In this document: piece after piece, positions 8,501-16,546 of the stretch
How the letters are laid out: every line of letters starts with the position of its first letter
Position numbering within the stretch: the first letter of the stretch is position 1
Assembly: GCA_910578645.1 (NCBI GenBank)
Contig: CAJTQI010000012.1
Span: forward strand, 1 to 64,000
DNA length: 64,000 bases
Direction: 5' to 3'
From: an uncultured Lachnospiraceae bacterium
GTDB taxonomy: Bacteria; Bacillota; Clostridia; Lachnospirales; Lachnospiraceae
The notes under the pieces: generated by a model
The model's input: the letters and a program-made list of their open reading frames with translations, nothing else
The model's database searches: none
Told to the model about the DNA's origin: nothing
Program-made: the position numbers and the translations under genes

Positions 8501-11500
8501 GATACCGTTTTTATCAACGTCAAGGTATAACCAGTCCGGCTCCGCCTCCACCATGCGGTCACGCTTCTGCAAAAATAAAATATCAGAAGTGACTTCCGTC
8601 CCCGCATTTTTCTTGAACGTATCGTTTGGCAGGCGTATCGCCCCCAAAAGCTCCGCCCGCTGTGCGATATATCTGCGTATCGCCGGGTTCTTCTTGTCCA
8701 TCGTCCCCGATGACGTGATGAACGCAATCACGCCGCCCGGCCTGACTTTATCCAGCGTCTTTGCAAAAAAGTAGTCATGCACAAGGAAGTTGTTCTTGTC
8801 ATACCGCCTGTCGGATAATTTAAACTGGCCGAACGGGACGTTGCCGATTGCCACGTCAAAAAAGCTGTCCGGCAGCTCCGCCTCCTCGTACCCCTGCACG
8901 GCAACCGTGGATTTCTGGTAAAGCTGCCCCGCAATCCTGCCCGATATGCTGTCAACCTCCACGCCGTATATCTTGCAGTCTGACAGGCTCTCCGGCTTCA
9001 TGCCCATGAAATTCCCCACCGCACAGGACGGCTCTAAGATGTTGCCGGATTTCAAGCCCATGTTCTCCAATGCCTGGTACATGGCACGGATGACAACGGG
9101 TGGCGTGTAAAATGCCGTCAGGGTTGACTGCCTTGCGGCGGCGTATTCCTCCGGCGTCAATACGGTTTTCAGCTCAAGGTATTCATAGCCCCATGCGGAT
9201 TTGGTTTCGTCAAATGCGTCTGCCAGCCCTCCCCAGCCCACATACTTTGCTAAGATTTCCTGTTCTTCCGGTGTCGCATACCTGTCCTCGTCCTCGCACT
9301 TTTTCAGAAGTTGGATGACGGCAATGTTCGCCCTGAACTTCTCCTTTGGCGTCCCGTATCCTAACTCATCATTGGTAATCCTGTACTGGCTCCGCTGCTC
9401 CTGCGGGATTTCCAGGTGCAGGTCAAAGCCCCGTATCCTGCCTGCCGGCTTTTTCTTCTCCCACGCCGGGGCAAGGTCTGCCTGCGCCTCATTTTCTTTT
9501 TCCGGCGTATCTTCCTGCCCCTGAATCAAGTCAAAAACAAGCTGGATCGGCTCGCTGCGGAAAACCGGGAAGCCTGTGCCGCTCTGGAATGTGAGGTCTT
9601 TTAGGCTGGCGGTTCCGTGTGCAATATCCACGCTGTCAACGGAGAACCTGCGTCCATCTATCACAAGCTCCGTGCCGATTGGGATGTCACTCTCTGATAG
9701 CTGTTTTTCTTCCTTAATCGGCAAATATCCCTGCTCCCGGATATTTTTGAACCACTGGCTTGCAAAATCGTTTAATTCACTCTCCAGTGCCTCGTCCACA
9801 ACGCCGTCCGTCACCACCTCGTCAAAGCGGTTCAAGTTATCCTGCTGGAATGTCCTCGAATTTAAGGTCTTTTCTTCATGGTCGAACACAAACTCCATGT
9901 CCGGGTCGGCAAGGGAATCCCCATTCTGCGTGTAATAATGGGAGATGGCGATGCGGTTCTCCCCGATGGCTTCCACGGTAAGCGGCATAAAGGACTGCCC
10001 CGCCTCAAATGATTTTGACTCCGTTTCCCCACGCAGTACCTCCGGCGCAAGCTCCATGACCGCACGGTAATTCCGCTGCGCCACGGTAAGGCTTTCTTCG
10101 GAAATTTCCTCTTTTTCCGCATGGGGTGAAGCGGTTCCCTGCCCGTCCCCTGCGGGAAGGGGTTCTGTGTTTTTCTTTTCGGCTGGTGGCTCCGGCAATG
10201 GCCGTCTGGTTTTCAGATGGTCATTTGCCGGGTTTTCACGCAGCTTACGGTCAAATTCCTCACGGGGCATATCTTTCGTAAAAAGCGGGTAGGTGAGGTC
10301 ATGCAGTACTACCATGCTGTCGGTCATGGTGAGGATTTCATATTTCTCCATGCCGATATACACCACGGTTTCCGGCTGAAGGTCATAGGGCGGGTTCATC
10401 GCTGGCAGTGCCTGCACTTCCTCTATCAGCCCCGCAAGCTCCTGATACGCCTCCACGTCCGGCTCCGTTGCCTGCTGGACGCTGATGAGGTAGTCTAAGA
10501 TAGCCATCACTTCATCCGGATTCGAGAGCTGCTTTTCAATCTGTGCTATCGTTTCCTGCTCGGATTCCCCCTGCTCTATATTCGCCTCATACGCCCGCAG
10601 GTCGGTTTCCTTATACAGTTCATTGAGCCTTTTCGCAAGGCTGTCCGGCTCCTCCCTTTTCCCCTCCGATGGCTGTGGCGGCTCCGGTTCTGGTAGGGGC
10701 GGGGTTTCTGTTTCGGCTGATATGGGCGAAAACAGGCTGAATTTCCCGTCCCGGTAATCCGTAAGGTCACGGTACACCTTCTGCATGAATTTATAACGGT
10801 TGTCAAAATCTGCGGTATTATTCAGCACTTCTGCCATTACAGACAAGATTTCTTCCACACGCTCCGGGCTGTCAATCTGCGGGCGGATTGCCTTCACGCC
10901 TGCATGGTACTCTGCACCAATCGGGTACGGCCGCACCACTTCCTCCGGCTGGTTCCTATAAAAATGGTAGATTTCAGCCACAAGGACGCTCTTTTCATAC
11001 TCCGGCAGGTACTCCATTTCTTTCTCTGTCATATACCGCCCTGCGGCAATCAGCTCGTCAATGCGCTTCGCAACCTTCCCCCATTTCAGCAGGATTTCCG
11101 TTTCTCCCTTTGTGATCCGCATCCCCTCGCTGCTGGCAAGCATGTCAATCCCGGTTCCGGTAATGACCGGGTATGCGCCGACAAAGCCATACGCATCTTT
11201 CAGATAGTCCGCCTTTTGCTGGTTGGTGCGGTCTTTCAGGAAATAGACATAAATGCCGTACTTCCCCGGCTTCACATAGGTGCTGGACTTGATGACGGTA
11301 TCAATGATTTCCTGCGAAAAAGAAAAAGCAGAGGTCTTTTCCTCTGCCAAATCTTCCAGCAAACTGAGCTGCCCTTCCACGGTCGGGAGCGGGTTCATCT
11401 TGTCTTTCAGCTCCCCCAAAAGGCGCATACCCTCAAAATACCCTGCGATTACGCCCCAGTCATAATAAGCCTGTGAAGTGCGGGAAGGATAACTCCCCTC

Positions 11501-13099
11501 CCACATATGAAGCACGTTCTGGTAGGTCTTGTAGCCTGCAAGCCGCCCGTCCTCCAGCGTGATTTCCGTCTGCTCATTATTAAATATACTTTTGATATAT
11601 TCCGTCTGTTCTTTCTTATCCTCATGGCTTTCAAAAAACGCCCGGATTTCCTCTTTATTTGCTTTTAAATGCGGGGCAGACAAAAGCAGCGATTTGATGT
11701 CCTCATCCTTATGAAAAAAAGGAAAAGAGCTATCCTCGCTGCGTCTGTCGTGCCATTTTAAAGTTTCCGCAGGCTTATCCTCTGCCTGCAAATCACCGTC
11801 CGCCTGCGGCTCTGGTTCCTGTGCCTCCAGCACACCATCTGCCGACAAACCACCTTCCGGCTGCGGCTCCGGTTCTTCGGACGTTAAGCGTAAACCAGTT
11901 CGCTCATCACGATTTCCTCCGCCGCCTGCCGGATGTTGTTCATCATCGAAAGCCACAACATCTGGTCTTTCGCTTTCAGTTCCTCCGTCACCTCCTGCGA
12001 CTTCGCCATCTCCGACACGATCTGCTCCATCCTGCCCTGCGCCTCCTCCTGCGTTTCCTTCAGATGCTGGTTCAGCTTCCCTTGTGTCAGCAGGCTTAAG
12101 AATATCCCGTAATGCTGCTCCTTCAGGTAATTCCGGCGCAGTGAGCCGTACTTCCCAACGTGTGTTTCCGGTTCGTCCGGCACGGTGATGTCCGGCAGAA
12201 GGTATTCGCCCTGTCTGCTGTAAGCTATTTCTCTCATCATCAAAACCCCTTTCCGAAGTGCTGTTTTTTTCTTTCCCGCCTTCATTATACCTGCCTGCAC
12301 TTCCCCCGGCAAATGTGCGGCTCCTTCTTTTTTCCTCTTTTTGCAGTTTCAGGATGGTGTCGGAGATTTCCCCCAACGCCATTTCCGCCACGTCGCTGGT
12401 GGCTGTGCCGAAGATGTTCACAAGCTCCGGCGTGTTGAAGTCCGTGATATTCCGGAAATCGTCTTTATCCAGATACGTTTCCGTGTCTATGCCGCACCGT
12501 ACCATCACCATGTAGGCAATGCTGCTTGATAACAGGCTCTTTGCCTGCACCTCCACGCTGTACTCGTCCAGCCCCTCTAAAAAGCTGTCTTTGCGGTAAT
12601 CTAAAATACCCTTTAAATAATCTGCGATGTTGTCATCGGCTGCGTTCCCCGCCGCCTCCAATATCGTCCCTGCAAAGTCTGCGGCTTCCCCGGACACGCC
12701 GAAGGCGTTTGCAAGGGTTTCCTGCACGTCCTGCCTGTATTTCTCCCCAACCTCCCACAAAGGCACGGGGCGCACCAGACGGCGATAGCGTCCCTCCTGC
12801 GTGTCGGAAATGTCAAAGTAGTGTTTCAGGCGCATGGTTTTCGCATTTTTGTCAATGACCGCAATCCCTTTGGAATCCCGTTTCACCCAACGCCCAAACT
12901 TCCGGTTCCAGTCCTCCATCTGCAAGACGGCGGCAGCGTCCGGACGCTGCACATGGACTAAGAGCTGCTCGTCAAAGGGCAGGCGGTAATTGCGGCAGGC
13001 GGAACTAAGGAAAGCCATCCAGTTTTCCGGCGTTGCCGTCACTTCCTTTACGGCTTCTGCGTACAGCTCCGTGATAACGTCAAATCTCTTTTTTGCCAA
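5510..13099 (-). CDS. Giant DNA N6-methylase/SNF2-type helicase of the ICE, C-terminus truncated
   Basis: 2,529 residues remain. Order: an N-terminal ICE-specific domain (about 1-250), a Gly/Asp/Glu-rich linker (about 270-450), further accessory domains, an N6-adenine methylase around 1,300-1,500 (AIGNVPFGQ as the NPPF-like motif), and a superfamily 2 helicase from about 1,950 (YVVGAGKTYT as Walker A, FVDEADGYKN as the DEAD-like box, GVIFATGTPVSNS as motif III). It ends abruptly after HDLDCPWRPRD with VGRILRTFKIKRMWR, where relatives continue into the LEQRxGRIVRQG motif VI; motif VI is missing, so helicase activity is probably lost. The start is TTG (13097-13099) with GGGGGAGG. Relatives are presumed antirestriction or DNA-processing proteins of conjugation. 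Confidence 0.85.
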   Translation of the reverse strand: MAKKRFDVITELYAEAVKEVTATPENWMAFLSSACRNYRLPFDEQLLVHVQRPDAAAVLQMEDWNRKFGRWVKRDSKGIAVIDKNAKTMRLKHYFDISDTQEGRYRRLVRPVPLWEVGEKYRQDVQETLANAFGVSGEAADFAGTILEAAGNAADDNIADYLKGILDYRKDSFLEGLDEYSVEVQAKSLLSSSIAYMVMVRCGIDTETYLDKDDFRNITDFNTPELVNIFGTATSDVAEMALGEISDTILKLQKEEKRRSRTFAGGSAGRYNEGGKEKNSTSERGFDDERNSLQQTGRIPSAGHHRAGRTGNTRWEVRLTAPELPEGAALRDILKPADTREAEPASEGNAGGGAGQDGADRVGDGEVAGGDGGTESERPDVVAFDDEQHPAGGGGNRDERTGLRLTSEEPEPQPEGGLSADGVLEAQEPEPQADGDLQAEDKPAETLKWHDRRSEDSSFPFFHKDEDIKSLLLSAPHLKANKEEIRAFFESHEDKKEQTEYIKSIFNNEQTEITLEDGRLAGYKTYQNVLHMWEGSYPSRTSQAYYDWGVIAGYFEGMRLLGELKDKMNPLPTVEGQLSLLEDLAEEKTSAFSFSQEIIDTVIKSSTYVKPGKYGIYVYFLKDRTNQQKADYLKDAYGFVGAYPVITGTGIDMLASSEGMRITKGETEILLKWGKVAKRIDELIAAGRYMTEKEMEYLPEYEKSVLVAEIYHFYRNQPEEVVRPYPIGAEYHAGVKAIRPQIDSPERVEEILSVMAEVLNNTADFDNRYKFMQKVYRDLTDYRDGKFSLFSPISAETETPPLPEPEPPQPSEGKREEPDSLAKRLNELYKETDLRAYEANIEQGESEQETIAQIEKQLSNPDEVMAILDYLISVQQATEPDVEAYQELAGLIEEVQALPAMNPPYDLQPETVVYIGMEKYEILTMTDSMVVLHDLTYPLFTKDMPREEFDRKLRENPANDHLKTRRPLPEPPAEKKNTEPLPAGDGQGTASPHAEKEEISEESLTVAQRNYRAVMELAPEVLRGETESKSFEAGQSFMPLTVEAIGENRIAISHYYTQNGDSLADPDMEFVFDHEEKTLNSRTFQQDNLNRFDEVVTDGVVDEALESELNDFASQWFKNIREQGYLPIKEEKQLSESDIPIGTELVIDGRRFSVDSVDIAHGTASLKDLTFQSGTGFPVFRSEPIQLVFDLIQGQEDTPEKENEAQADLAPAWEKKKPAGRIRGFDLHLEIPQEQRSQYRITNDELGYGTPKEKFRANIAVIQLLKKCEDEDRYATPEEQEILAKYVGWGGLADAFDETKSAWGYEYLELKTVLTPEEYAAARQSTLTAFYTPPVVIRAMYQALENMGLKSGNILEPSCAVGNFMGMKPESLSDCKIYGVEVDSISGRIAGQLYQKSTVAVQGYEEAELPDSFFDVAIGNVPFGQFKLSDRRYDKNNFLVHDYFFAKTLDKVRPGGVIAFITSSGTMDKKNPAIRRYIAQRAELLGAIRLPNDTFKKNAGTEVTSDILFLQKRDRMVEAEPDWLYLDVDKNGITQNRYFVEHPEMVLGEMVMESTQYGMDSTCRPYENMSLESLLAGAVENIQAEIAEYETDEMVEEEDNSIPADPSVANFSFTVYDGKIYYRENSRMKPVEMSVTAANRVKGMVAIRDCVRELIAYQTEGYADTVIEGQQRKLNQLYDTFQKKYGILNARANSMVFSDDNSYPLLCSLEVVAEDGVHAQKADMFHKRTIKPHQAVTKVDTASEALSLSLSEKARVDMDYMCSLTGKSAEEIERELSGVIFRLPDVAGGEPEFVSEDEYLSGNVREKLKEAKLAAAASEAYQINVEALEKVQPKDLTASEISVRLGATWIPISDVSEFMFQLLDTPNYSRWNIKIHFSKFTGEWNIEGKSNDKGNPKANNAYGTHRVNAYKIIEDTLNLRDTRVYDYIPTEDGKKKAVLNKEETAIAQGKQDLIKQAFQDWIWQNPERRQRLTAYYNENFNAIRPREYDGSHLNFYGMNPEIQLRQHQKNGAARIIYGGNSLLAYVVGAGKTYTMVAAAMECKRLGLCNKSMIVVPNHIIEQFAAEWLQLYPAANLLVATKKDFETKNRKKFCARIATSDIDAVIIGHSQFEKIPLSTERQQRMLEEQIDEIIDGIAEAKRNGGSRFTIKQMEKSKKSLQTKLSKLNDQSRKDDVVFFEELGIDRLFVDEADGYKNLYLYTKMRNVGGIAQTEAQKSSDMFMKCRYLDGITGGKGVIFATGTPVSNSMVELYTMQRYLQYNTLVRNHLQHFDAWASTFGETVSAIELAPEGSGYRMKTRFAKFYNLPELMMMFREVADIQTADMLNLPVPEAEYKVVAVKPSEIQKDMVQTLGERAERVRNGMVNPMQDNMLLITNDGRKLALDQRLTNEMLPDEPESKVNACVNEVYRFWEEGREQKLTQLLFCDLSTPKNDGTFSVYNDVRDKLIAKGIPPQEIEFIHDANTEVKKKELFSKVRRGAVRILMGSTFKMGAGTNVQNLIIASHDLDCPWRPRDVGRILRTFKIKRMWR
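11884..12240 (-). CDS. tnpV: TnpV protein overprinted inside the methylase/helicase gene
   Basis: A 118-residue TnpV-family protein in a different frame on the same strand as the giant gene, covering the low-complexity linker. It shows RQGEYLLPDITVP, YGSLRRNYLKEQHYG, LLTQGKLNQHL and MNNIRQAAEEIVMSELVY, matching the TnpV at 5129-5503 over the whole length. The ATG pair at 12235-12240 follows AAAGGGG. The match to a known family in this frame shows the overlap is a real gene; the host frame here is composition-biased. A longer frame start at 12312 is possible but unsupported. Confidence 0.8.
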   Translation of the reverse strand: MMREIAYSRQGEYLLPDITVPDEPETHVGKYGSLRRNYLKEQHYGIFLSLLTQGKLNQHLKETQEEAQGRMEQIVSEMAKSQEVTEELKAKDQMLWLSMMNNIRQAAEEIVMSELVYA

Positions 13100-13111
13100 C
13101 GTGCCTCCCCC

Positions 13112-13468
13112 CTATCTTTCCCGTTCTTTTTCCTTTTTCTTTGCTGGCGGGTACTTCTCCTGAAATTCCTTTACCGTCCGGCAGTCGCCGCCCGCAAAAT
13201 TCCAGTCCTTTTCCGGGTCAATGTCCAGATATCCGTCCGGCGGCAGCTTGATTGCCTCACGGGTTATAATGCTCCCGAAGTGGTTCACCATGATTCCCCT
13301 TGCAATCTGCACCGGATCGCCGCCCCCGTCGTCATCGCCCCGCACCTCATACAGATACAAGCCTTTCGGCACCGTGTCCCTGTCAATCCTCATGTCGTGG
13401 AATAATGCAGGTTTTCCAAGCACCGTGATTTCCTCAAAATGTTCCTCCATTGCGTTATATCTCGCCAT
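13112..13468 (-). CDS. LPD28-type ICE accessory protein (118 aa)
   Basis: It matches the LPD28-like family of Clostridia ICEs: it begins MARYNAMEEHFEEITVL, then ALFHDMRIDRDTVPKGLYLYEVR, IMVNHFGSIITREAI, GYLDIDPEKDWNF and GDCRTVKEFQEKYPP. The tail is basic (KKKEKERER). It lies 12 bases before the giant gene. The function is unknown; the family is linked by context with the large methylase/helicase proteins. Confidence 0.8.
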   Translation of the reverse strand: MARYNAMEEHFEEITVLGKPALFHDMRIDRDTVPKGLYLYEVRGDDDGGGDPVQIARGIMVNHFGSIITREAIKLPPDGYLDIDPEKDWNFAGGDCRTVKEFQEKYPPAKKKEKERER

Positions 13469-13487
13469 AACTGCACCTGCCTTTCCG

Positions 13488-13697
13488 CTATACCTCGCCG
13501 CCGCCCAAAAACGTGATGACCTTGTTTGCCTTCACCGCTTTCTGTATCCCGTTTATCATCACAATCTCCGCCACGGAAATGCCCGGCAGTGCCAGGATGT
13601 CATCCATCGTCATGGCAAGGATTGATTTTTCATCCCCAAAACCCGCCTCCATCAGCTTTGAGAGGGAGCGGACATATTTATTGTTCATCTGCGCCAT
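13488..13697 (-). CDS. Small helix-hairpin-helix-like protein (69 aa)
   Basis: A 69-residue protein, not recognised as a named family. LPGISVAEIVMINGIQKAV (about 36-54) resembles a helix-hairpin-helix, the non-specific DNA-binding motif of the RNA polymerase alpha C-terminal domain. AAGGAAAGG precedes the ATG. It belongs to a tightly packed run of ICE accessory genes. Confidence 0.6.
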   Translation of the reverse strand: MAQMNNKYVRSLSKLMEAGFGDEKSILAMTMDDILALPGISVAEIVMINGIQKAVKANKVITFLGGGEV

Positions 13698-13705
13698 AAA
13701 ATTAC

Positions 13706-14440
13706 CTACCTTTCCTTATCATTGTGCGTGTTTTTGCACATAGAGGGATACCCGGAGGGTGTTTCTTTGTTTTTGTTCTTCTGCGGCTCCGCTTTCACTG
13801 GCTCATAGGTTGCCCCGCTCTGCTCCATGCGCTCGGCAAACTCGCAGATGTGGTACAAATTGCTGCCGATCTCGCTGTGGCATTCGTCTATGAACCTGCA
13901 CACACGCTCATTCTTCTCGCCCCATCCGGTCGTAATGAGAATCTTTTCCCCGTCCGGGATGCGGAACAATTCTTTGTAGTGCGGGTCAATGAAGCGGATT
14001 CCCTGCCTTGCCTTTTTCATATGGCTGTCCAGCCATTCCTTTACATAGCAGAAACAGTAAAAGTTATAATCCCCCTTTATGGGGCTGCACCGTATCAGAT
14101 AGGCGTGTTTCTCCGTATCCACACGGAAGCCGTACTCCGTGCCGCAATTCCCCTGAAATCCGCTGTCCGGGAATTTCCCCGCATAGGCGCTCATCTGGCT
14201 CCTGCCCTCCAAAAGCCCGTATTCTTTAGAGCGCAGGGCGTTAATCACATCGTCAAACTCCGCCTGAAATTCCCCCGTTTTCAGCGACTGCCTGTGGTCG
14301 TTCCATGTGGTGTAAAATTCATTCCCCCGGCTCCCAAAATCGCCCCGGAGATACCCGATGCTCCCGGTCTGCCCCTGAATCTGCATACTCTGCCTGTAAG
14401 TGTATTTCTGTTCCTCCTGCGCCATTGCCCGGATTTCCAT
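13706..14440 (-). CDS. ICE accessory protein of unknown function (244 aa)
   Basis: No domain recognised. The protein is soluble; visible patches are GFRVDTEKHAYLIRCSPIKGDYNFYCFCYVKEWL (about 104-137, which I read as beta-strands then a helix), GIRFIDPHYKELFRIPDGEKILIT, and a basic tail with KNKNKE. GGAGG at 9 bases supports the ATG, and the start lies one base after the preceding stop. Conserved placement between the LPD28-type gene and paralogous accessory genes suggests a role in ICE maintenance or establishment, not shown. Confidence 0.55.
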   Translation of the reverse strand: MEIRAMAQEEQKYTYRQSMQIQGQTGSIGYLRGDFGSRGNEFYTTWNDHRQSLKTGEFQAEFDDVINALRSKEYGLLEGRSQMSAYAGKFPDSGFQGNCGTEYGFRVDTEKHAYLIRCSPIKGDYNFYCFCYVKEWLDSHMKKARQGIRFIDPHYKELFRIPDGEKILITTGWGEKNERVCRFIDECHSEIGSNLYHICEFAERMEQSGATYEPVKAEPQKNKNKETPSGYPSMCKNTHNDKER

Positions 14441-14441
14441 G

Positions 14442-15113
14442 TCAGCGTTCCTCCCTTCCGCCTGCTTTTTTCTGTTTGTGGGAAATGTCCTTTAAATACT
14501 TCCCATAGTCCACTGCGTCACGCAGTACGTCCTCCACGGACTGGTAGCGGCCATCCCGCAGGTTCTTCTCCACCCACTCATACACACGGCAGTCGGCATG
14601 GAACACCGCCTTTGCAACCTCATTCACCATGCGGAGCGAATTGTCGTCCCGGAACAGCCGCACCAGTGCGTCCGCCACTTTGCCCCCACCGTTGTGCAGC
14701 TGCACCTTAATATCTGAATATCCTTTGATATACACCTTTTCCGGTGGCTGCGTGATTCCAATGCTCCCCAGCACGTCCGCCAATTCCTGCGTCGGGAACT
14801 GGATCACTGCGCTGCTGTCCCCGTATGTTACGGTCGCTGCCAGATGGTAGCCGCTGTCCGGGTTCCTCTGCGCCGCCTTTTCCTCCCTCTGCTCCAGATA
14901 CATAACCTCGTCCATTGCCCGCTGGCACAAATCCTTTGTCGCTTTCAAAAGGCTGTCCGTATAATGCCCCCAAAAGTAATCCGTCTGCCCCTTGCACTCC
15001 CATGTGACAAAGGAATTGGGGTTCTTCATGTTCACGCCCAAAACAAACTCCGCATTTCCCACGGGGATGGATGTCGTGATGACAAACCCCGCATTGGTTC
15101 TGAAACTGTCCAT
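14442..15113 (-). CDS. ICE accessory protein with N-terminal domain shared with its neighbour (223 aa)
   Basis: The first 65 residues (GFVITTSIPVGNAEFVLGVN ... FWGHYTDSL) align with the N-terminus of the next upstream gene (ITQGIPIGDKEVVLGVD ... LFGSYTDCM), so the two share a domain. The C-terminal half (VEDVLRDAVDYGKYLKD) is helical and different. Start ATG directly abuts the previous stop (TGAATG). Function unknown. Confidence 0.6.
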   Translation of the reverse strand: MDSFRTNAGFVITTSIPVGNAEFVLGVNMKNPNSFVTWECKGQTDYFWGHYTDSLLKATKDLCQRAMDEVMYLEQREEKAAQRNPDSGYHLAATVTYGDSSAVIQFPTQELADVLGSIGITQPPEKVYIKGYSDIKVQLHNGGGKVADALVRLFRDDNSLRMVNEVAKAVFHADCRVYEWVEKNLRDGRYQSVEDVLRDAVDYGKYLKDISHKQKKAGGREER

Positions 15114-15737
15114 TCAACGCACCTCCATGTCCTTATTTTTATTCTGGTTCGGGGCAGCTTTCGCCGCCTCCTGTTTCTGGATTTCCGCAAATCGCTCCTT
15201 TGCCCATTTGGGCAGGCACTCCGGCTTTACCTCGCCCGCAAGGTCGTACCTCTCCCACCTGCTCCTCTCCCCGGTGTAAAGGTTCGTGCAGAAGCAGGCG
15301 CTTCCCCGTGCGCCTCCCCTCGCCCCGTTCCCACCCGTCACTAAGACTAACTGGTGTTCGGCAGAACGGTACTCCGGCCGGATGCTGTCTGTCCTGACTG
15401 CGGCAACCTTCCCCTCCAGACTGTCATCGTTTTTAAGCGGCAGGCACATGTCGGCTGTAATAACCTCCCTCGGCACGGTGACTTTCGCCTGCTCTTCCCG
15501 TATCTTCTCACACTGCGCCTTTACACGCTCCGCAAACATCTCCACAATCTCCACATAGTCATCCGCCACCATGCAGTCCGTGTAAGAGCCGAAAAGCTCA
15601 TTGCTCGTATAAAAAGCGCAGAGATACGGCATTTCCGCCTTTTCATCCACGCCTAAGACAACCTCTTTATCCCCGATGGGGATGCCCTGCGTAATCTTAT
15701 AATTCTCTGCCATACGTTTCTCTTTTTCATCGCTCAT
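15114..15737 (-). CDS. ICE accessory protein, paralogous N-terminal domain (207 aa)
   Basis: The start at 15735-15737 (MSDEKEKRMAENYK) has a GGAGGCGGG site; the longer in-frame extension upstream overlaps the previous gene and is rejected. N-terminal residues about 12-75 share a domain with the downstream gene; the middle part (GNGARGGARGSACFCTNLYTG) is Gly/Arg-rich and unlike it. Function unknown. Confidence 0.6.
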   Translation of the reverse strand: MSDEKEKRMAENYKITQGIPIGDKEVVLGVDEKAEMPYLCAFYTSNELFGSYTDCMVADDYVEIVEMFAERVKAQCEKIREEQAKVTVPREVITADMCLPLKNDDSLEGKVAAVRTDSIRPEYRSAEHQLVLVTGGNGARGGARGSACFCTNLYTGERSRWERYDLAGEVKPECLPKWAKERFAEIQKQEAAKAAPNQNKNKDMEVR

Positions 15738-16044
15738 AATCCCGCCTCCTGTCCTTCTGCGGCTCCCTGTATTCCTGCAATTCATATTCGCACGGGACAT
15801 ACAGCTTTCCATTTTCCACACAGCGGAAAATATCGCAGGTCTTGTCCGGGGACGCCGCATAAAATCCCTCATGGCTGTACTCTGCTTTCTGACCGTCTTT
15901 CCCATAGCAGTCTGACCGGAAAAAACCTAATTCCAAATCCCTTTTGAGCCTGCGTGTAATCTGGAAAAAATCACCGTCTGCTTTCTCAAACTTCCTCACG
16001 GGGACAAAATGCCTGCCGCCATACGCAAAAGCCCTGCTATCCAT
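15727..16044 (-). CDS. Conserved ICE accessory protein (105 aa)
   Basis: Start MDSRAFAYGGRHFVPVRKF at 16042-16044 overlaps the previous stop by a few bases (ATGGATAG), indicating translational coupling. Features are FFQITRRLKRDLELGFF, FYAASPDKTCDIFRC and ENGKLYVPCEYELQEY. The pattern FYAAS.DK..DIFRC is one I associate with accessory proteins of Clostridia ICEs; no function is known. The end overlaps the next gene start by 11 bases. Confidence 0.55.
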   Translation of the reverse strand: MDSRAFAYGGRHFVPVRKFEKADGDFFQITRRLKRDLELGFFRSDCYGKDGQKAEYSHEGFYAASPDKTCDIFRCVENGKLYVPCEYELQEYREPQKDRRRDYER

Positions 16045-16375
16045 GCTCCTCGTCCTCGCTTTCTTCCATGACTTTCTTTCCATATTCGGTAAAGGCATAC
16101 CATGCCGTCCGGTCAAAGCGGCTCTCATTATGTTCGCCCTGCACCAGAATCCCGGCTTTTTTCAGCCTGCCAATCCCGCACTTTACCATGCCCCTGCTGA
16201 GATAGGGCATATGCACGGTGAACTCCTTCTTGCTGCATCTCATCCATGTGTTCCCCTCATAGCAACATCTGTTGTGGAACTCGTTTTCTTTCACCTCTTT
16301 CCAGATATGCTCCAACAGCAGGGCGGCGGTTATGCCGAACCTTTCTGCAATCCCGGAATTGAATTTCTCTACCAT
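16037..16375 (-). CDS. Winged-helix DNA-binding protein, replisome-organiser-like (112 aa)
   Basis: The pattern YLSRGMVKCGIGRLKKAGIL, then EHNESRFDRTAWYAF, matches the winged-helix domain seen at the N-terminus of DnaD-like replisome organisers and many ICE/phage proteins (usual pattern PYLS..qIrr.L..L...G.l..g.fN...yDRT.WY). Residues 1-30 (FNSGIAERFGITAALLLEHIW) are the leading helices. AAAGGAGG precedes the ATG at 16373-16375. Probably binds ICE DNA; whether for replication or regulation is open. Confidence 0.65.
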   Translation of the reverse strand: MVEKFNSGIAERFGITAALLLEHIWKEVKENEFHNRCCYEGNTWMRCSKKEFTVHMPYLSRGMVKCGIGRLKKAGILVQGEHNESRFDRTAWYAFTEYGKKVMEESEDEEHG

Positions 16376-16450
16376 CCTAAAACCTCCTTTCCTCCGGTAT
16401 GTAAGGGGCGGCTTACCGCCGCCCCAAAACTGCCGCAAATAGATTGCGCC

Positions 16451-16540
16451 CTACGCTTTCTTCCTGCGGATTTTCAAGAATACCGCCGTACCCACGATAA
16501 ACGCCACAAGCGCAATGCTGATTCCTGTCTTAATTTTCAT
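16451..16540 (-). CDS. Small single-pass membrane protein (29 aa)
   Basis: MKIKTGISIALVAFIVGTAV then FLKIRRKKA: one hydrophobic segment (about 6-22) flanked by a basic tail, predicted to sit in the membrane with the basic end in the cytoplasm. An AAGGAGG site lies within the end of the adhesin gene, 12 bases upstream, and the start is 6 bases after that stop. Its position suggests a function with the adhesin, for example in its surface display, but this is a guess. Confidence 0.55.
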   Translation of the reverse strand: MKIKTGISIALVAFIVGTAVFLKIRRKKA

Positions 16541-16546
16541 ATAACC

